A program made the position numbers and the translations under genes. A DNA stretch of 64,000 nt from Streptomyces camponoticapitis (GTDB taxonomy: Bacteria > Actinomycetota > Actinomycetes > Streptomycetales > Streptomycetaceae): contig NZ_BMMV01000005.1 of assembly GCF_014646115.1 (NCBI RefSeq), forward strand, positions 124,001-188,000. The letters run 5' to 3'. How positions within the stretch are numbered: position 1 is the first letter of the stretch; every line of letters begins with the position of its first letter. The notes beneath the pieces are model-generated. The model was not told the DNA's origin and did no database searches. It saw only the letters and a list, made by a program, of their open reading frames with translations. Of the stretch, positions 52,203 to 61,779 are shown one piece after another.

Positions 52203-53093
52203 GTGGCGAAGAATCCGGCGGCGAGGAAAGGGCGACGTGGACGAGGTGTCCCCGGAGCCGGAGCCGAGAGCGTCACCGAGCCGGTCGACGGCGGGCTCGC
52301 CGAGCTGCTGCCCGACCGCGAGCGCTCCGGTGCCTGGACGCTGCTGATCGACGGCGCCCCGCAGTCACATGTCGATCTCGCCGACCCGACGCATCTCTCG
52401 TTCTCCTACCAGCGCAGGCTCGGTCACTTCGCCGATCTCGTCGCGCCCGCGGGCCGGCCGCTGCACGTCGCGCACCTCGGCGGCGGCGCGTTCACGCTCG
52501 CGCGTTACGTCGCGGCGACCCGCCCCCGCTCCACCCAGCAGATCGTGGAGCTCGACGCGCCTCTGGTCCAACTCGTCCGCAGGGAACTCCCGCTGGACCC
52601 GGGCGCCAGGATCCGGGTCCGCTCCGTCGACGCGCGGGCCGGGCTCGCCAGGATGCCCGACGGCTGGGCGGACCTGGTGATCACGGACGTCTTCGACGGG
52701 GCCCGTACCCCGGCGCATCTCACCAGCACCGAATTCCTCGCCGACGTGCGGCGCGTGCTCAGGCCCGGCGGCGGCTACGCGGCCAACCTCGCCGACGGGC
52801 CCCCGCTCGCACATCTGCGATCCCAGATCGCCACGGCCGCCACCGTCTTCCCGGAGCTGGCGCTCGCCGCCGACCCGGCCGTGCTGCGCGGCCGGCGGTT
52901 CGGCAACGCCGTACTCCTCGCGTCCGACCGGGAGTTGCCGGTCGCCGAGCTGACCCGCCGGGTCGCGGGCGACCCGCATCCGGGCCGGGTCGAACACGGG
53001 CGCTCCCTCAGGGACTTCACCGGCGGCGCCGCGCCCGTCACCGACGCGAACGCCAGGCCCTCACCCGTACCGCCGGCCGGCTCCTTCGACTGA
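52203..53093 (+). CDS. Spermidine synthase-like methyltransferase-fold protein
   Basis: A 296-aa protein of the polyamine synthase/SAM-binding Rossmann class. It has LSFSYQRRLGHFADL, the ligand loop VAHLGGGAFTLARYVA (GGG), IVELDAPLVQLVRRELPL (acidic end of strand 2) and DLVITDVFDGARTPAHLTS. Actinobacterial spermidine-synthase-like proteins often lack polyamine activity. The start is GTG 52203. It lies 51 bases after the hypothetical gene and may be cotranscribed. Substrate unknown. Confidence 0.82.
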   Translation: MAKNPAARKGRRGRGVPGAGAESVTEPVDGGLAELLPDRERSGAWTLLIDGAPQSHVDLADPTHLSFSYQRRLGHFADLVAPAGRPLHVAHLGGGAFTLARYVAATRPRSTQQIVELDAPLVQLVRRELPLDPGARIRVRSVDARAGLARMPDGWADLVITDVFDGARTPAHLTSTEFLADVRRVLRPGGGYAANLADGPPLAHLRSQIATAATVFPELALAADPAVLRGRRFGNAVLLASDRELPVAELTRRVAGDPHPGRVEHGRSLRDFTGGAAPVTDANARPSPVPPAGSFD

Positions 53094-53115
53094 ACGCCCC
53101 TGCCCGGCGGGGGAC

Positions 53116-53694
53116 TCACCGCTCGTCGATCTGCACCCGGGGCGCCGAGTCGTGCCAGGTGCAGAAGACCGAGACCTCCCGGTCGTCCCGCGTGAACGTC
53201 ACCCGGATCCAGAAGTCCTGCTTCCACACCTGCATCTGCCAGCCGGCCTCCGGTGTCGCCGAGACCAGCTCCGCCGAGTGGGGACCGAGATCGAAGACGA
53301 CCCGCCCGCCGTCGACCGGATAGCTCTTCACACTGCCGTCCGCCGTGGGGTCCGGACCGGGGTCCGAGGACCGGCTCGGCTCCTTCGGTTCCGCGGGCGC
53401 GGTCGCGGACGGCTTGCCGTCCGGTGTCTTCGAGGACTCCGGGGCCCGGGAGGAAGCCGTGGGCTCCGGCGACGAGGGTGAGGGCGGCGGGCTCGGCGGG
53501 CGGTGCGTCGACGAGGACCGCGGCCGGGCGCGCTGCGTCGTCGCGTTCTCCCCGGTGATCGGCAGCGCCCGCGGCCGGTCGTACACCGTGCCCACCACGA
53601 CCGTGTGCACGCCCCACCAGGACAGCGTGACCGCCGCCCCGGTCGCCAGCGTCCACGCCATGGCATGTACGAGTCCTCTGCGCATCGGGGCCAT
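53116..53694 (-). CDS. Membrane-anchored hypothetical protein
   Basis: A 192-aa protein with an N-terminal membrane segment (MAWTLATGAAVTLSWWGVHT), a long Pro/Ser-rich linker (about 50-120) and a C-terminal beta-rich extracellular domain (GGRVVFDLGPHSAELVSATP, then VTFTRDDREVSVFCTWHD). No family is recognised. It diverges from the response regulator gene by about 100 bases and may be part of its regulon. The ATG at 53685 is an alternative start. Confidence 0.7.
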   Translation of the reverse strand: MAPMRRGLVHAMAWTLATGAAVTLSWWGVHTVVVGTVYDRPRALPITGENATTQRARPRSSSTHRPPSPPPSPSSPEPTASSRAPESSKTPDGKPSATAPAEPKEPSRSSDPGPDPTADGSVKSYPVDGGRVVFDLGPHSAELVSATPEAGWQMQVWKQDFWIRVTFTRDDREVSVFCTWHDSAPRVQIDER

Positions 53695-53794
53695 ACTGCA
53701 CCACCCGCCCCGCGTCTGTCCTTCCGTCCCCGTTCCCGTCCGCGTTCCCGAACGACGGACCCCGAGGCCGCCCGGATGGCGTACGGTGCCGCCC

Positions 53795-54529
53795 ATGCCA
53801 AGTGTGCTCGTGGTCGAGGACGACCAGTTCGTGCGCTCCGCCCTCATCAGGCACTTGACCGAGGCCTCCCACACCGTACGGAGCGTCGGCACCGCCCTGG
53901 AGGCGCTGCGTGAGGTCGCCCACTTCCGGTTCGACGTGGTCATCCTCGACCTCGGACTGCCCGATCTGGACGGGTCCGAGGCGCTGAAGATGCTGCGCGG
54001 GATCACCGACGTGCCGGTCATCATCGCCACGGCGCGGGACGACGAGGCGGAGATCGTACGGCTGTTGAACGACGGCGCCGACGACTACCTCACCAAACCC
54101 TTCTCGGTGGAACATCTCTCCGCCCGGATGGCCGCCGTGCTGCGCCGCTCGCGCGCCACCGCCGCCGAGGACCCGCCCTCGCGCGTCATCCGGGTCGGCG
54201 GTCTCGCCATCGACCCGCTGCGCCGTCAGGCCGAACTCGACGGCGCCCGGCTGGATCTGACGCGGCGTGAGTTCGACCTGCTCGCCTTCCTCGCCGGCCG
54301 CCCGGGGGTGGTCGTCGCACGCAAGGAGCTGCTGGCCGAGGTGTGGCAGCAGTCGTACGGCGACGACCAGACCATCGACGTCCATCTGTCCTGGCTGCGG
54401 CGGAAGCTGGGGGAGACGGCGGCCCGGCCCCGCTATCTGCACACGCTGCGCGGCGTCGGCGTGAAGCTGGAGCCGCCGGCTCCCCGGGAGTCCGCGTCGG
54501 GCCCGGGCGCGTACGAGCCCCTGTCATGA
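53795..54529 (+). CDS. OmpR-family response regulator
   Basis: A 244-aa response regulator. The receiver (1-118) has the acidic pair Asp9-Asp10, phospho-acceptor Asp52 in LDLGLPD, Thr in IIATARDD and Lys101 in YLTKPF. The winged-helix effector (about 130-230) has LDLTRREFDLL and DDQTIDVHLSWLRRKL. ATG 53795 begins the family consensus. It shares an ATGA overlap with the sensor kinase gene, its obvious partner. The downstream spacer contains an imperfect dyad that may be a binding site. Confidence 0.92.
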   Translation: MPSVLVVEDDQFVRSALIRHLTEASHTVRSVGTALEALREVAHFRFDVVILDLGLPDLDGSEALKMLRGITDVPVIIATARDDEAEIVRLLNDGADDYLTKPFSVEHLSARMAAVLRRSRATAAEDPPSRVIRVGGLAIDPLRRQAELDGARLDLTRREFDLLAFLAGRPGVVVARKELLAEVWQQSYGDDQTIDVHLSWLRRKLGETAARPRYLHTLRGVGVKLEPPAPRESASGPGAYEPLS

Positions 54530-55911
54530 GGTGGGCACTGGTCAGGGTCTCGCTGGCGGTGACCGCGATGGTCGTGCTCGCCTTCGCCGTCCCGCTCGGC
54601 CTCGTCATCAAGGAGATGGCCAAGGACCGGGCCTTCTCCAACGCCGAACGGCAGGCCGCGACCCTCGGCCCCGTTCTCTCCATCGCCCAGGGCCGCGAAC
54701 AGCTCGAATGGGCCGTCCAGTCCAGCCCCATCGGCGACACGGGACAGCTGGCCGTCCATGTGCCCGCCTCCGGCGAGCCGGGCAGCGTGCCCATGGAGAT
54801 CGGCACCCGCCGGGCCGCGCAGAAGGACCTGCGCGCCACCGAGCGGCTCGGCAGGGCCTCCATCGCCGAGGTCAGCGGCGGCTCCGCGCTCCTCCAGCCG
54901 ATCGCGATCTCCACCGGGAAGGTCGCCATCATCGAGGTGTTCGTCCCCGAGGACGAGGTCTCCAACGGTGTCGCCACCGCCTGGCTGGTGCTCGCGGGCG
55001 TGGGTGTCGCGCTGATCGTGGGCTCGGTCGCCGTCGCCGACCGGCTCGGCGTACGGATGGTCCAGCCCGCCCAGCGGCTCGCGGGAGCCGCCCATGAACT
55101 GGGGGAGGGCAGACTCGGCGCCCGGGTCCCGGAGAAGGGCCCGACGGAGCTGCGGTCGGCGGCGATCGCCTTCAACTCGATGGCCGACCAGGTGGTCCAA
55201 CTCCTCGCCAACGAAAGGGAACTGGCCGCCGACCTCTCGCACCGGCTGCGCACACCGCTCACCGTGCTGCGCCTCAACGCCGCGTCGCTGGGGGAGGGCC
55301 CGGCCGCCGACCAGACGCGGGCGGCCGTCGCACAGCTGGAACGCGAGGTCGACACCATCATCCGTACCGCCCGCAAGGCCAAGCCGCAGACCCGCGCGAC
55401 GACGCCCGGTGTGGGCTGCGACGTCTCCGAGGTCATCCGCGAGCGCATGGACTTCTGGTCGGCCCTCGCGGAGGACGAGGGCCGGAAGGTACGGCTGGCG
55501 GGGGTCGGCCGCCCGGCCCAGATCCCGGTCGCGAGGCCCGAACTGGCCGCCGCCCTGGATGCGTTGCTCGGCAATGTCTTCCGGCACACCCCCGAGGGCA
55601 CGGCCTTCGCCGTCGACGTCCACCACGCCGACGACGCCGTGATCGTCCTCGTCTCGGACGCGGGCCCGGGGATCGCGGACCCCGAGGCGGCCCTCGTGCG
55701 CGGCAACAGCGGGGCCGGCGAGGGTTCGACGGGACTCGGGCTCGACATCGTGCGCCGGGTCGCCGAGTCGACCGGCGGAGACGTACGCATCGGGCGCTCC
55801 GTGCTCGGCGGCACGGAGGTACGGATCTGGATCGGACTCGGCGGGCGGCGCGCCACGCGCTCCACGGGGGAGAGCCGCGGACACCGGCTGCGCCGGCGGG
55901 CCAACCATTAA
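54526..55911 (+). CDS. Sensor histidine kinase
   Basis: A 461-aa membrane kinase. Helix 1 (~8-27) and helix 2 (~152-171) flank a ~120-residue extracellular sensor domain. HAMP follows (~172-225), then the phospho-acceptor His239 in ADLSHRLRTPLTVL, the N-box LLGNVFRHTPEG, G1 VSDAGPGIAD and G2 GEGSTGLGLDIV. It phosphorylates the coupled response regulator. The signal sensed is unknown. It is followed by a gap of 197 bases and then the converging bglC gene. Confidence 0.92.
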   Translation: MRWALVRVSLAVTAMVVLAFAVPLGLVIKEMAKDRAFSNAERQAATLGPVLSIAQGREQLEWAVQSSPIGDTGQLAVHVPASGEPGSVPMEIGTRRAAQKDLRATERLGRASIAEVSGGSALLQPIAISTGKVAIIEVFVPEDEVSNGVATAWLVLAGVGVALIVGSVAVADRLGVRMVQPAQRLAGAAHELGEGRLGARVPEKGPTELRSAAIAFNSMADQVVQLLANERELAADLSHRLRTPLTVLRLNAASLGEGPAADQTRAAVAQLEREVDTIIRTARKAKPQTRATTPGVGCDVSEVIRERMDFWSALAEDEGRKVRLAGVGRPAQIPVARPELAAALDALLGNVFRHTPEGTAFAVDVHHADDAVIVLVSDAGPGIADPEAALVRGNSGAGEGSTGLGLDIVRRVAESTGGDVRIGRSVLGGTEVRIWIGLGGRRATRSTGESRGHRLRRRANH

Positions 55912-55934
55912 TCCGCGCCCAATGGTTCCTTAAG

Positions 55935-55999
55935 GGGACCTCAAGAACGTCAACCGCTGTCCGTTATCGGTGACTTGTCCGGACCGGGACGGCTAGCGT
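55935..55999 (+). promoter_or_regulatory. Promoter-like segment with no plus-strand gene
   Basis: An imperfect dyad CTTAAGG-N3-CCTCAAG and a GTGACT-18-TAGCGT pair (55970-55975, 55994-55999) resembling a sigma-HrdB promoter point rightwards, but the next genes run leftwards. It directly follows the two-component operon. Confidence 0.3.
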
Positions 56000-56108
56000 G
56001 CTGACGCGAGAGCGAACCGCCCGCACGGCTGCCGTCCCCCACCGGTCGCCATCCCACCGCGTCCCGGCCGGTGACCGAACCAACCCCCCACCCGGCCGGG
56101 GCGCGCCC

Positions 56109-57533
56109 TCAGGCCGGCGGGTCGGGCAGCACGCCCGTCTCCGTCAGCCGCGCGTACCAGCGGGCGCTGGACTTGGGCGTACGGGCCTGTGTCCCGTAGT
56201 CGACGTGCACCGCGCCGAACCGCTTCCCGTAGCCCCGCTCCCACTCGAAGTTGTCCAGCAGCGACCAGAGGAAGTAGCCACGTACGTCCGCCCCGTCGGC
56301 CATCGCGCGGTGGGCCGCCGACAGATGCCCGTGCAGGAAACGGATGCGGTCCGGGTCGTGCACCACACCCTCGGCGTCCGGCCTGTCGTCGTACGCCGCG
56401 CCGTTCTCCGTGATCACCAGCGGTACGTCGGGAGCCTCGCGGGTGTAGCGCATCAGCACGTCGTACAGGCCCGTCGGATCGACCGACCAGCCCATCTCGG
56501 TGACCTCGCCCGGCGGCTGATGGAATGTCACGGACTCGGCGCCCGGCCAGGGGGACTTCTCGCCCGCGCCGTGGGCGTGCCCGTGGCTGTCGCGGCGGGA
56601 CGCGTCCGCGCCGGTGCCCGTCGCCGCCGACACCAGGTGCGGCGTGTAGTAGTTGATGCCCAGCCAGTCCAGCGGCTGGTTGATCGTCGCCGTGTCGTCG
56701 GCCTTCACGAACGACCAGTCGGTGATCCGCGCGGTGTCCTTGAACAGGTCCTCGGGGTAGGCGCCCGCCAGCATCGGCCCGGTGAAGATCCGGTTCGCCA
56801 GGGCGTCGATACGGCGCCGCGCGTCCAGGTCCTCCGGCGACTGCGAACGGGCCCGGATCGCCGCGGCGTTGTGGCAGACGGTCACCTGCGCGCGTCTGGG
56901 CAGCACCGTACGCAGCGCCTGCGTGGCCAGACCGTGGCCGAGGTTGAGATGGTGCGCCGCACGCAGCGCGAGCACCGGATCCGTACGGCCGGGTGCGTGC
57001 ACACCGGAGGCGTAGCCGAGGAACGCGCTGCACCAGGGCTCGTTGAGCGTCACCCAGCGGTCGACGCGGTCACCGAGCGCGTCACCGAGGATGCGCGCGT
57101 ACTCCGCGAACCTGAACGCCGTCTCACGCACCGGCCAGCCGCCCGCCGTCTCCAGATCGTGCGGCAGGTCCCAGTGGTAGAGGGTGAGGACGGGCCGGAT
57201 GCCCCGCTCCAGCAGGTCGTCGACGAGCTTGCGGTAGAAGTCGAGACCGCGCTGGACGGCCGGGCCGCGCCCGATGGGCTGGACGCGCGACCAGGAGACC
57301 GAGAAGCGGTACGCGTTCACACCGAGGTCCGCCATGAGGCGCACGTCCTCGGCCCGGCGGTGGATGTGGTCGGCGGCGGTGTCACCGGTGTCGCCGTTCT
57401 CGACCTTGCCGGGGGTGTGGCTGAAGGTGTCCCAGATCGACGGGGTACGGCCGATCTCCCGCGCGCCGCCCTCGATCTGGTAGGCGGCGGTGGCGGTGCC
57501 CCATATGAAGTCGGACGGAAAACTGAGGGACAT
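56109..57533 (-). CDS. bglC: GH1 beta-glucosidase (BglC)
   Basis: A 474-aa family 1 beta-glucosidase. The acid/base Glu165 is in TLNEPW and the nucleophile Glu376 in [21 protein letters not shown] opens the barrel and [18 protein letters not shown] closes it. There is no signal peptide, so it hydrolyses cellobiose imported by CebEFG inside the cell. An unusual His/Gly-rich insert (HGHAHG) lies near residue 320. ATG 57533 has GGAG upstream. It is last in the cebEFG-bglC operon, 32 bases after cebG. Confidence 0.93.
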   Translation of the reverse strand: MSLSFPSDFIWGTATAAYQIEGGAREIGRTPSIWDTFSHTPGKVENGDTGDTAADHIHRRAEDVRLMADLGVNAYRFSVSWSRVQPIGRGPAVQRGLDFYRKLVDDLLERGIRPVLTLYHWDLPHDLETAGGWPVRETAFRFAEYARILGDALGDRVDRWVTLNEPWCSAFLGYASGVHAPGRTDPVLALRAAHHLNLGHGLATQALRTVLPRRAQVTVCHNAAAIRARSQSPEDLDARRRIDALANRIFTGPMLAGAYPEDLFKDTARITDWSFVKADDTATINQPLDWLGINYYTPHLVSAATGTGADASRRDSHGHAHGAGEKSPWPGAESVTFHQPPGEVTEMGWSVDPTGLYDVLMRYTREAPDVPLVITENGAAYDDRPDAEGVVHDPDRIRFLHGHLSAAHRAMADGADVRGYFLWSLLDNFEWERGYGKRFGAVHVDYGTQARTPKSSARWYARLTETGVLPDPPA

Positions 57534-57565
57534 GGGTGCGCTCCGGGTCGGGGAGAAACGCGCGG

Positions 57566-58450
57566 TCAGCCCTTGACCGCACCGGTCATGATGCCACCGA
57601 CAATATGCTTGCCGAAGATCACGAAGGCCAGCAGGAGCGGCAGCGTACCGAGGAGGGCACCTGCCATGATCACCGACTGGTCGGGAATGTAGCCGCGCCC
57701 GAGACCGGTGAGAGCCACCTGCACGGTGGGGCTGCCGTTCTGTGTGAGCGCGATGATCGGCCAGAAGAAGTCGTTCCAGGCCAGCACGAACGTCAGCATC
57801 CCCAGCACGGCCATCGCGGGCCGCGCCGCCGGGAAGACGACGTGCCACACGACGCGCCAACTGCTCGCACCGTCCACCCGCGCCGCCTCGATCAGCTCGG
57901 TCGGCAGCGCCTGGACCAGATACTGCCGCATGAAGAACACCCCGAACGCGCTGACCAGGGTGGGCAGGACCACGGCCTGGAGCCGGTCGGTCCAGGACAG
58001 CTCGGCGATCAGCATGTACAGCGGTACGACACCGAGCTGCGGCGGCACCATCATCGTGCCGATCACCAGCAGCAGAAGCAGGCTCTTGAACCGGAAGCGG
58101 AGCTTGGCGAAGGCGAAGCCGGCGAGCGTCGAGAACAGAACCGTCCCGGCGGCCACGGTGCCCGCCACCAGGACCGTGTTGAACAGCGCCGTACCCATGT
58201 TGGCGTCGGTCCAGGCGATACGGAGATTACGCACGAGATTGCCGCCGAACCAGAAGGGCGGGGGAGTCTGTGCCAGCCGGGTGGTGTTGCGGGACGCGGC
58301 GATCGCCGTCCAGAGGAGCGGGAAGAGCGAGCCGGCGGCGAACAGGGCCAGTACCGCGTACGTGATCCGCCCCGCGTGCCGCTGAAGCCCCGCACCGCGT
58401 CGCGTCCCCGCGCCGCGTCGCGTCCTCGTCCCTCGGGTCTCCGACGTCAT
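57566..58450 (-). CDS. cebG: Cellobiose ABC transporter permease CebG
   Basis: A 294-aa MalG-type sugar permease with six helices. The EAA loop reads [27 protein letters not shown] and the early conserved stretch is [15 protein letters not shown]. It forms the channel with CebF. The first ~25 residues are a repeated Arg/Thr/Gly leader ([12 protein letters not shown]). Its ATG overlaps the cebF stop by 4 bases. Confidence 0.9.
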   Translation of the reverse strand: MTSETRGTRTRRGAGTRRGAGLQRHAGRITYAVLALFAAGSLFPLLWTAIAASRNTTRLAQTPPPFWFGGNLVRNLRIAWTDANMGTALFNTVLVAGTVAAGTVLFSTLAGFAFAKLRFRFKSLLLLLVIGTMMVPPQLGVVPLYMLIAELSWTDRLQAVVLPTLVSAFGVFFMRQYLVQALPTELIEAARVDGASSWRVVWHVVFPAARPAMAVLGMLTFVLAWNDFFWPIIALTQNGSPTVQVALTGLGRGYIPDQSVIMAGALLGTLPLLLAFVIFGKHIVGGIMTGAVKG

Positions 58451-59487
58451 GAGCTCCTCCGCAGCCGGCGGGCGACGAGCCAGTTCACCGCGCCGATGAT
58501 CAGCAGGATCAGGAACATCGACCAGGCGATCGCCGACGCCCGGCCGAGATGCAGATTCACCCAGCCCTGCTCGTACAGATAGAGCCCCAGCGTCTGGAAC
58601 TGGTGGTCCGAGCCGCCGGTCGCGCCCGCGCCGCCGTTGAACAGCAGCGGCTCGCCGAAGAGCTGGGTCGCGCCGATCGTCGAGACGACGCAGGTGAAGA
58701 GGATCGTGGGCCGCAGGGACGGAAGGGTGACATGCAGGAACTGCTGGCGTCGCGAGGCCCCGTCGAGCGCGGCCGACTCGTACAGCTCGTGGGGGATCGA
58801 CTGCATTGCCGCCAGGTAGATCAGCGCGTTGTACCCCGTCCAGCGCCACACGACGATGGTGGAGACGGCCAGTTGGGACGTCCACGTGCCGTTCTGCCAG
58901 TCGACGGCGTCGAACCCGGCCAGCCCCAGACCCCAGTTGATCATTCCGTGGTCCCGGCCGAAGAGCAGTACGAAGACCAGCGTGGCCGCCGCGACACTCG
59001 TGGCGTACGGCGTGAGGACGGCCACCCGGAAGAACATCGAGCCGCGAAGCCGGTAGTTGAGCAGCTGCGCGATGCCGAGCGCGATCAGCAACTGCGGGAC
59101 GGTCGAGAGCAGTCCGATGGTCACCGTGTTCTGGAGCGCGTTCCAGAAGAAGTCGTCGCGCAGCAGCCGGGAGAAGTTGCCCAGCCCGACCCACTCCATG
59201 TCGTCGGGCGAGGTGAGCTCGACGCGGTGCAGCGATGCCCAGCCGGTGTAGAGCAGCGGGAAGAGCCCGAAGACGGCGAAGAAGAGGAAGAACGGGGCGA
59301 CGAAGGCGTACGGGCTCCACCGCAGGTCCCTGCGGTGCCACCGCCGGCGCCGCTCCCGCTCCCGCTCGTCGCGCCCCTCCCTGCCGTGGTCCCCGCCCCT
59401 GGCGCCGGGCGGCGCCGGATACGCCGCGGTGCCGTCCTCCCGCTCGGAGGGGGCCGCGGCGGTCGCGTCACGCGCCACGCCCGCCAT
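58447..59487 (-). CDS. cebF: Cellobiose ABC transporter permease CebF
   Basis: A 346-aa MalF-type permease. A basic, charged cytoplasmic leader of ~55 residues (DERERERRRRWHRRD) precedes SPYAFVAPFFLFFAVFGLFPLLY. The EAA loop is ELYESAALDGASRRQQFLHVTLP. It pairs with CebG. ATG 59487 is used, but GTG 59496, which overlaps the cebE stop in a GTGA pair, is equally possible. Confidence 0.9.
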   Translation of the reverse strand: MAGVARDATAAAPSEREDGTAAYPAPPGARGGDHGREGRDERERERRRRWHRRDLRWSPYAFVAPFFLFFAVFGLFPLLYTGWASLHRVELTSPDDMEWVGLGNFSRLLRDDFFWNALQNTVTIGLLSTVPQLLIALGIAQLLNYRLRGSMFFRVAVLTPYATSVAAATLVFVLLFGRDHGMINWGLGLAGFDAVDWQNGTWTSQLAVSTIVVWRWTGYNALIYLAAMQSIPHELYESAALDGASRRQQFLHVTLPSLRPTILFTCVVSTIGATQLFGEPLLFNGGAGATGGSDHQFQTLGLYLYEQGWVNLHLGRASAIAWSMFLILLIIGAVNWLVARRLRRSS

Positions 59488-59492
59488 GTCGC

Positions 59493-60860
59493 TCACCGGT
59501 CCAGCGCGTTGTCGATCGCCTTCACCGCCGCGTCCCAGCCCTGCTCGGACGACCGGCCCTTCTGGTCGACCTGGAGCATGCCGACGTCCGCGAGGTTCTG
59601 GGCGATGATCAGGTCCTTCGGGCCGACGATCTGGACCGGCACGCCCTCCGCCGCGCCCGCGAAGATCCGCCCCGTGGGCGCGTCGCCGAAGTAGGGGTGC
59701 CGCGCCTCGGAGACCGCCGGCAGGTCGTACGCGGCCGGGGCGCTCGGGAAGCTGCCGCGCCTCTCGAACAGCTTCGCCTGCTGCTCGGGCGCGGTCAGCC
59801 AGGCGACGAGCCGGGCGGCCGCCGCCGTGTTCTTCCCGGCCCTGGGCACGGTCAGGAACGACCCGCCCCAGTTGCTCGGCCGGGGCGCCGTGGCCACGTC
59901 CCACTTGCCCTTGCCGGCGGCGCCCGCCTTGTCCTGGATGTAGCCGAGCATCCAGGCGGGACAGGAGACGGTCGCGAAGGTCGCGTTGGCGAAGCCCTGG
60001 TCCCACGCGGGTGTGAACTGCTGGAGCCTGCCGGTCAGCCCCTCGCGGGCGAACTCGGCCGCGGTGTCCCAGGCCCCCCGTACGGCCGGGTTGGTCTTGT
60101 AGACGACCTTGCCGCCCGCGTCGTAGAACCGTTTCTCGCTCCCGCCGGTGATCGCCGCCATCACCCCGGACGCCGAGTCGACGAAGACCGTCCCCTTGGG
60201 TGCCTTCGCCTTGTACCGCTTCCCGGCCGCCAGATACTTCCGCCAGTCGCCCGCCCACAGCTTCCCGACGGCCGTGCGGTCAGTGGGCAGCCCGGCCTTG
60301 GCGAAGAGGTCCCTGCGGTAGCAGATCGCCCCCGGCCCGATGTCCGTGCCGAGGCCGACGGTCCTCCCGTCGGCGGTGGTGGCCTGCGACCACTTCCAGG
60401 GCAGGAAGCCGTCCTTCCGTACGCCCTCGGTCCGGCCCAGGTCCACGAGCTTGCCCGCCTGGGTGGCGGTGATCTCGGCGATGTTGTTGACCTCGACGGC
60501 CTGGATGTCGGCGAGTCCGCTGCCGCTGCCGAGGTGGGTGAGGAGCTGCGGGTAGTAGTTCTCGTTCCGCTCGATGGACGTCTGCCTGATGACGACGTCC
60601 TTGTGGAGCTTCATGTACTCGTCGTACAGCCCGGCCTCCTTGAGACCGAAGGCCCCGAAGACCCCCACGGTGAGAGTGGTCCCCCCGCTCCCGCCGTCGA
60701 CGTCACCGCTCGCGCCGCCCCCGCTCGTGCCACCCCCGCTCGTGACCCCGGCTGCCGGCTCGGGCGGGTCCTCGGCACACCCGGCCACCGTCCCGGCCCC
60801 GAGCACGACGACGGCCACGAGACCCACCAGCCGGTGGGACGCACGGGAATGTGTGCGCAT
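59493..60860 (-). CDS. cebE: Cellobiose/cellotriose-binding lipoprotein CebE
   Basis: A 455-aa sugar-binding lipoprotein. Signal peptide with lipobox (GTVAGC), a Gly/Ser linker, then the binding fold. TLTVGVFGAFG, LKEAGLYDEYMKLH, YPQLLTHLGSGSGLADIQAVE, LGTDIGPGAICYRRDLFAKA and PNWGGSFL-type SNWGGSFLTVPRAG closely match CebE of other streptomycetes as I recall it. GGAAGGA precedes ATG 60860. A perfect CebR-type operator lies 20 bases before the start. It delivers cello-oligosaccharides to CebFG; the MsiK ATPase is normally encoded elsewhere. Confidence 0.92.
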   Translation of the reverse strand: MRTHSRASHRLVGLVAVVVLGAGTVAGCAEDPPEPAAGVTSGGGTSGGGASGDVDGGSGGTTLTVGVFGAFGLKEAGLYDEYMKLHKDVVIRQTSIERNENYYPQLLTHLGSGSGLADIQAVEVNNIAEITATQAGKLVDLGRTEGVRKDGFLPWKWSQATTADGRTVGLGTDIGPGAICYRRDLFAKAGLPTDRTAVGKLWAGDWRKYLAAGKRYKAKAPKGTVFVDSASGVMAAITGGSEKRFYDAGGKVVYKTNPAVRGAWDTAAEFAREGLTGRLQQFTPAWDQGFANATFATVSCPAWMLGYIQDKAGAAGKGKWDVATAPRPSNWGGSFLTVPRAGKNTAAAARLVAWLTAPEQQAKLFERRGSFPSAPAAYDLPAVSEARHPYFGDAPTGRIFAGAAEGVPVQIVGPKDLIIAQNLADVGMLQVDQKGRSSEQGWDAAVKAIDNALDR

Positions 60861-60879
60861 GACGTCCTTCCTCGACTGA

Positions 60880-60893
60880 TGGGAGCGCTCCCA
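60880..60893. promoter_or_regulatory. CebR operator
   Basis: TGGGAGCGCTCCCA, a perfect 14-bp palindrome identical to the LacI-family CebR consensus, 20 bases upstream of the cebE ATG. It predicts repression relieved by cellobiose or cellotriose. Confidence 0.92.
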
Positions 60894-60954
60894 CGAGTGG
60901 GTCGAGCGTCCCCGCTCACATGAGAGGTGTCAAGGGACCGGGCGGCGACACGAC

Positions 60955-60988
60955 GAAGGGCCGGTCCGCTCGCGCGAACCGGCCCTTC
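60955..60988 (-). terminator. Terminator downstream of tRNA-His
   Basis: GAAGGGCCGGT pairs exactly with ACCGGCCCTTC (11 bp, 12-base loop), 9 bases beyond the tRNA 3' end. Confidence 0.85.
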
Positions 60989-60997
60989 ATTCGTCAG

Positions 60998-61071
60998 GGT
61001 GAGTAACGGGACTTGAACCCGCGACATCCTGGACCACAACCAGGTGCTCTACCAGCTGAGCTATACCCACC
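60998..61071 (-). tRNA. tRNA-His(GUG)
   Basis: Minus-strand cloverleaf: G-1 then GTGGGTA pairing with TACTCAC (one G-U), D-arm AGCTCAGCTGGTAGAGC, anticodon stem CCTGG/CCAGG around TTGTGGT (anticodon GTG), T-loop GGTTCAAGTCC and discriminator C, the His identity pair. Confidence 0.96.
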
Positions 61072-61175
61072 ACGTCCGGTCAATCCTGTACCCGACCGGC
61101 CGAGAAAAAGTGTACAGCCTCCGCGAGGGTGCTCGCGCCCGAGTTATGCCTGGGGCCGGGCGGCGTTCTCGTGGG

Positions 61176-61769
61176 TCACAGCACGTGCTTGGCCGCGATC
61201 GCCTTCGCCGTGTCCGAGTCCGGACCGGGCTGCGGCACGAAGACCGCCTCGCGGTAGTAGCGCAGCTCAGCGATGGATTCGCGGATGTCGGCCAGCGCCC
61301 GGTGGTTGCCGCTCTTCTCGGGGCTGTTGAAGTAGGCGCGCGGGTACCAGCGGCGCGCCAGCTCCTTGATCGAGGAGACGTCGACGATCCGGTAGTGGAG
61401 GTAGCCCTCCAGCTCCGGCATGTCCCGCAGCAGGAAGCCGCGGTCGGTGCCGACCGTGTTGCCGCACAGCGGCGCCTTCCCGGGCTCCTTGACGTGCTCG
61501 CGTACGTACGCCAGCACCCGCTCCTCGGCGTCGGCCAGGGTGGTGCCGCCGGCCAGCTCGTCGAGCAGGCCCGAGGCGGTGTGCATCTGCCGCACCACCT
61601 CGGGCATGGTCTCCAGCGCCGCGTCCGGGGGACGCACGACGATGTCGACCCCTTCGCCGAGCACGTTCAGTTCCGAGTCGGTGACCAGGGCGGCCACCTC
61701 GATGAGTGCGTCGTCCGTCAGCGAGAGCCCGGTCATCTCGCAGTCGATCCACACCATTCGATCGTTCAT
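61176..61769 (-). CDS. orn: Oligoribonuclease
   Basis: A 197-aa DEDDh 3'-5' exoribonuclease that degrades 2-5-nt RNAs, and in many bacteria pGpG from c-di-GMP turnover. Motifs are [10 protein letters not shown] (ExoI Asp and Glu), [13 protein letters not shown] (ExoII region) and [14 protein letters not shown] (ExoIII His and Asp). ATG 61769. It lies between tRNA-His and adpA, its usual location in streptomycetes, where it is known as ornA and affects development. Confidence 0.96.
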   Translation of the reverse strand: MNDRMVWIDCEMTGLSLTDDALIEVAALVTDSELNVLGEGVDIVVRPPDAALETMPEVVRQMHTASGLLDELAGGTTLADAEERVLAYVREHVKEPGKAPLCGNTVGTDRGFLLRDMPELEGYLHYRIVDVSSIKELARRWYPRAYFNSPEKSGNHRALADIRESIAELRYYREAVFVPQPGPDSDTAKAIAAKHVL

Positions 61770-61779
61770 GCGCCTTACC

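Noticed and set aside
55998..57692. 564-codon plus-strand frame over bglC
   Set aside because: Tempting because promoter-like signals precede it, but the product is Arg/Gly/Val-rich antisense of a clear GH1 gene.
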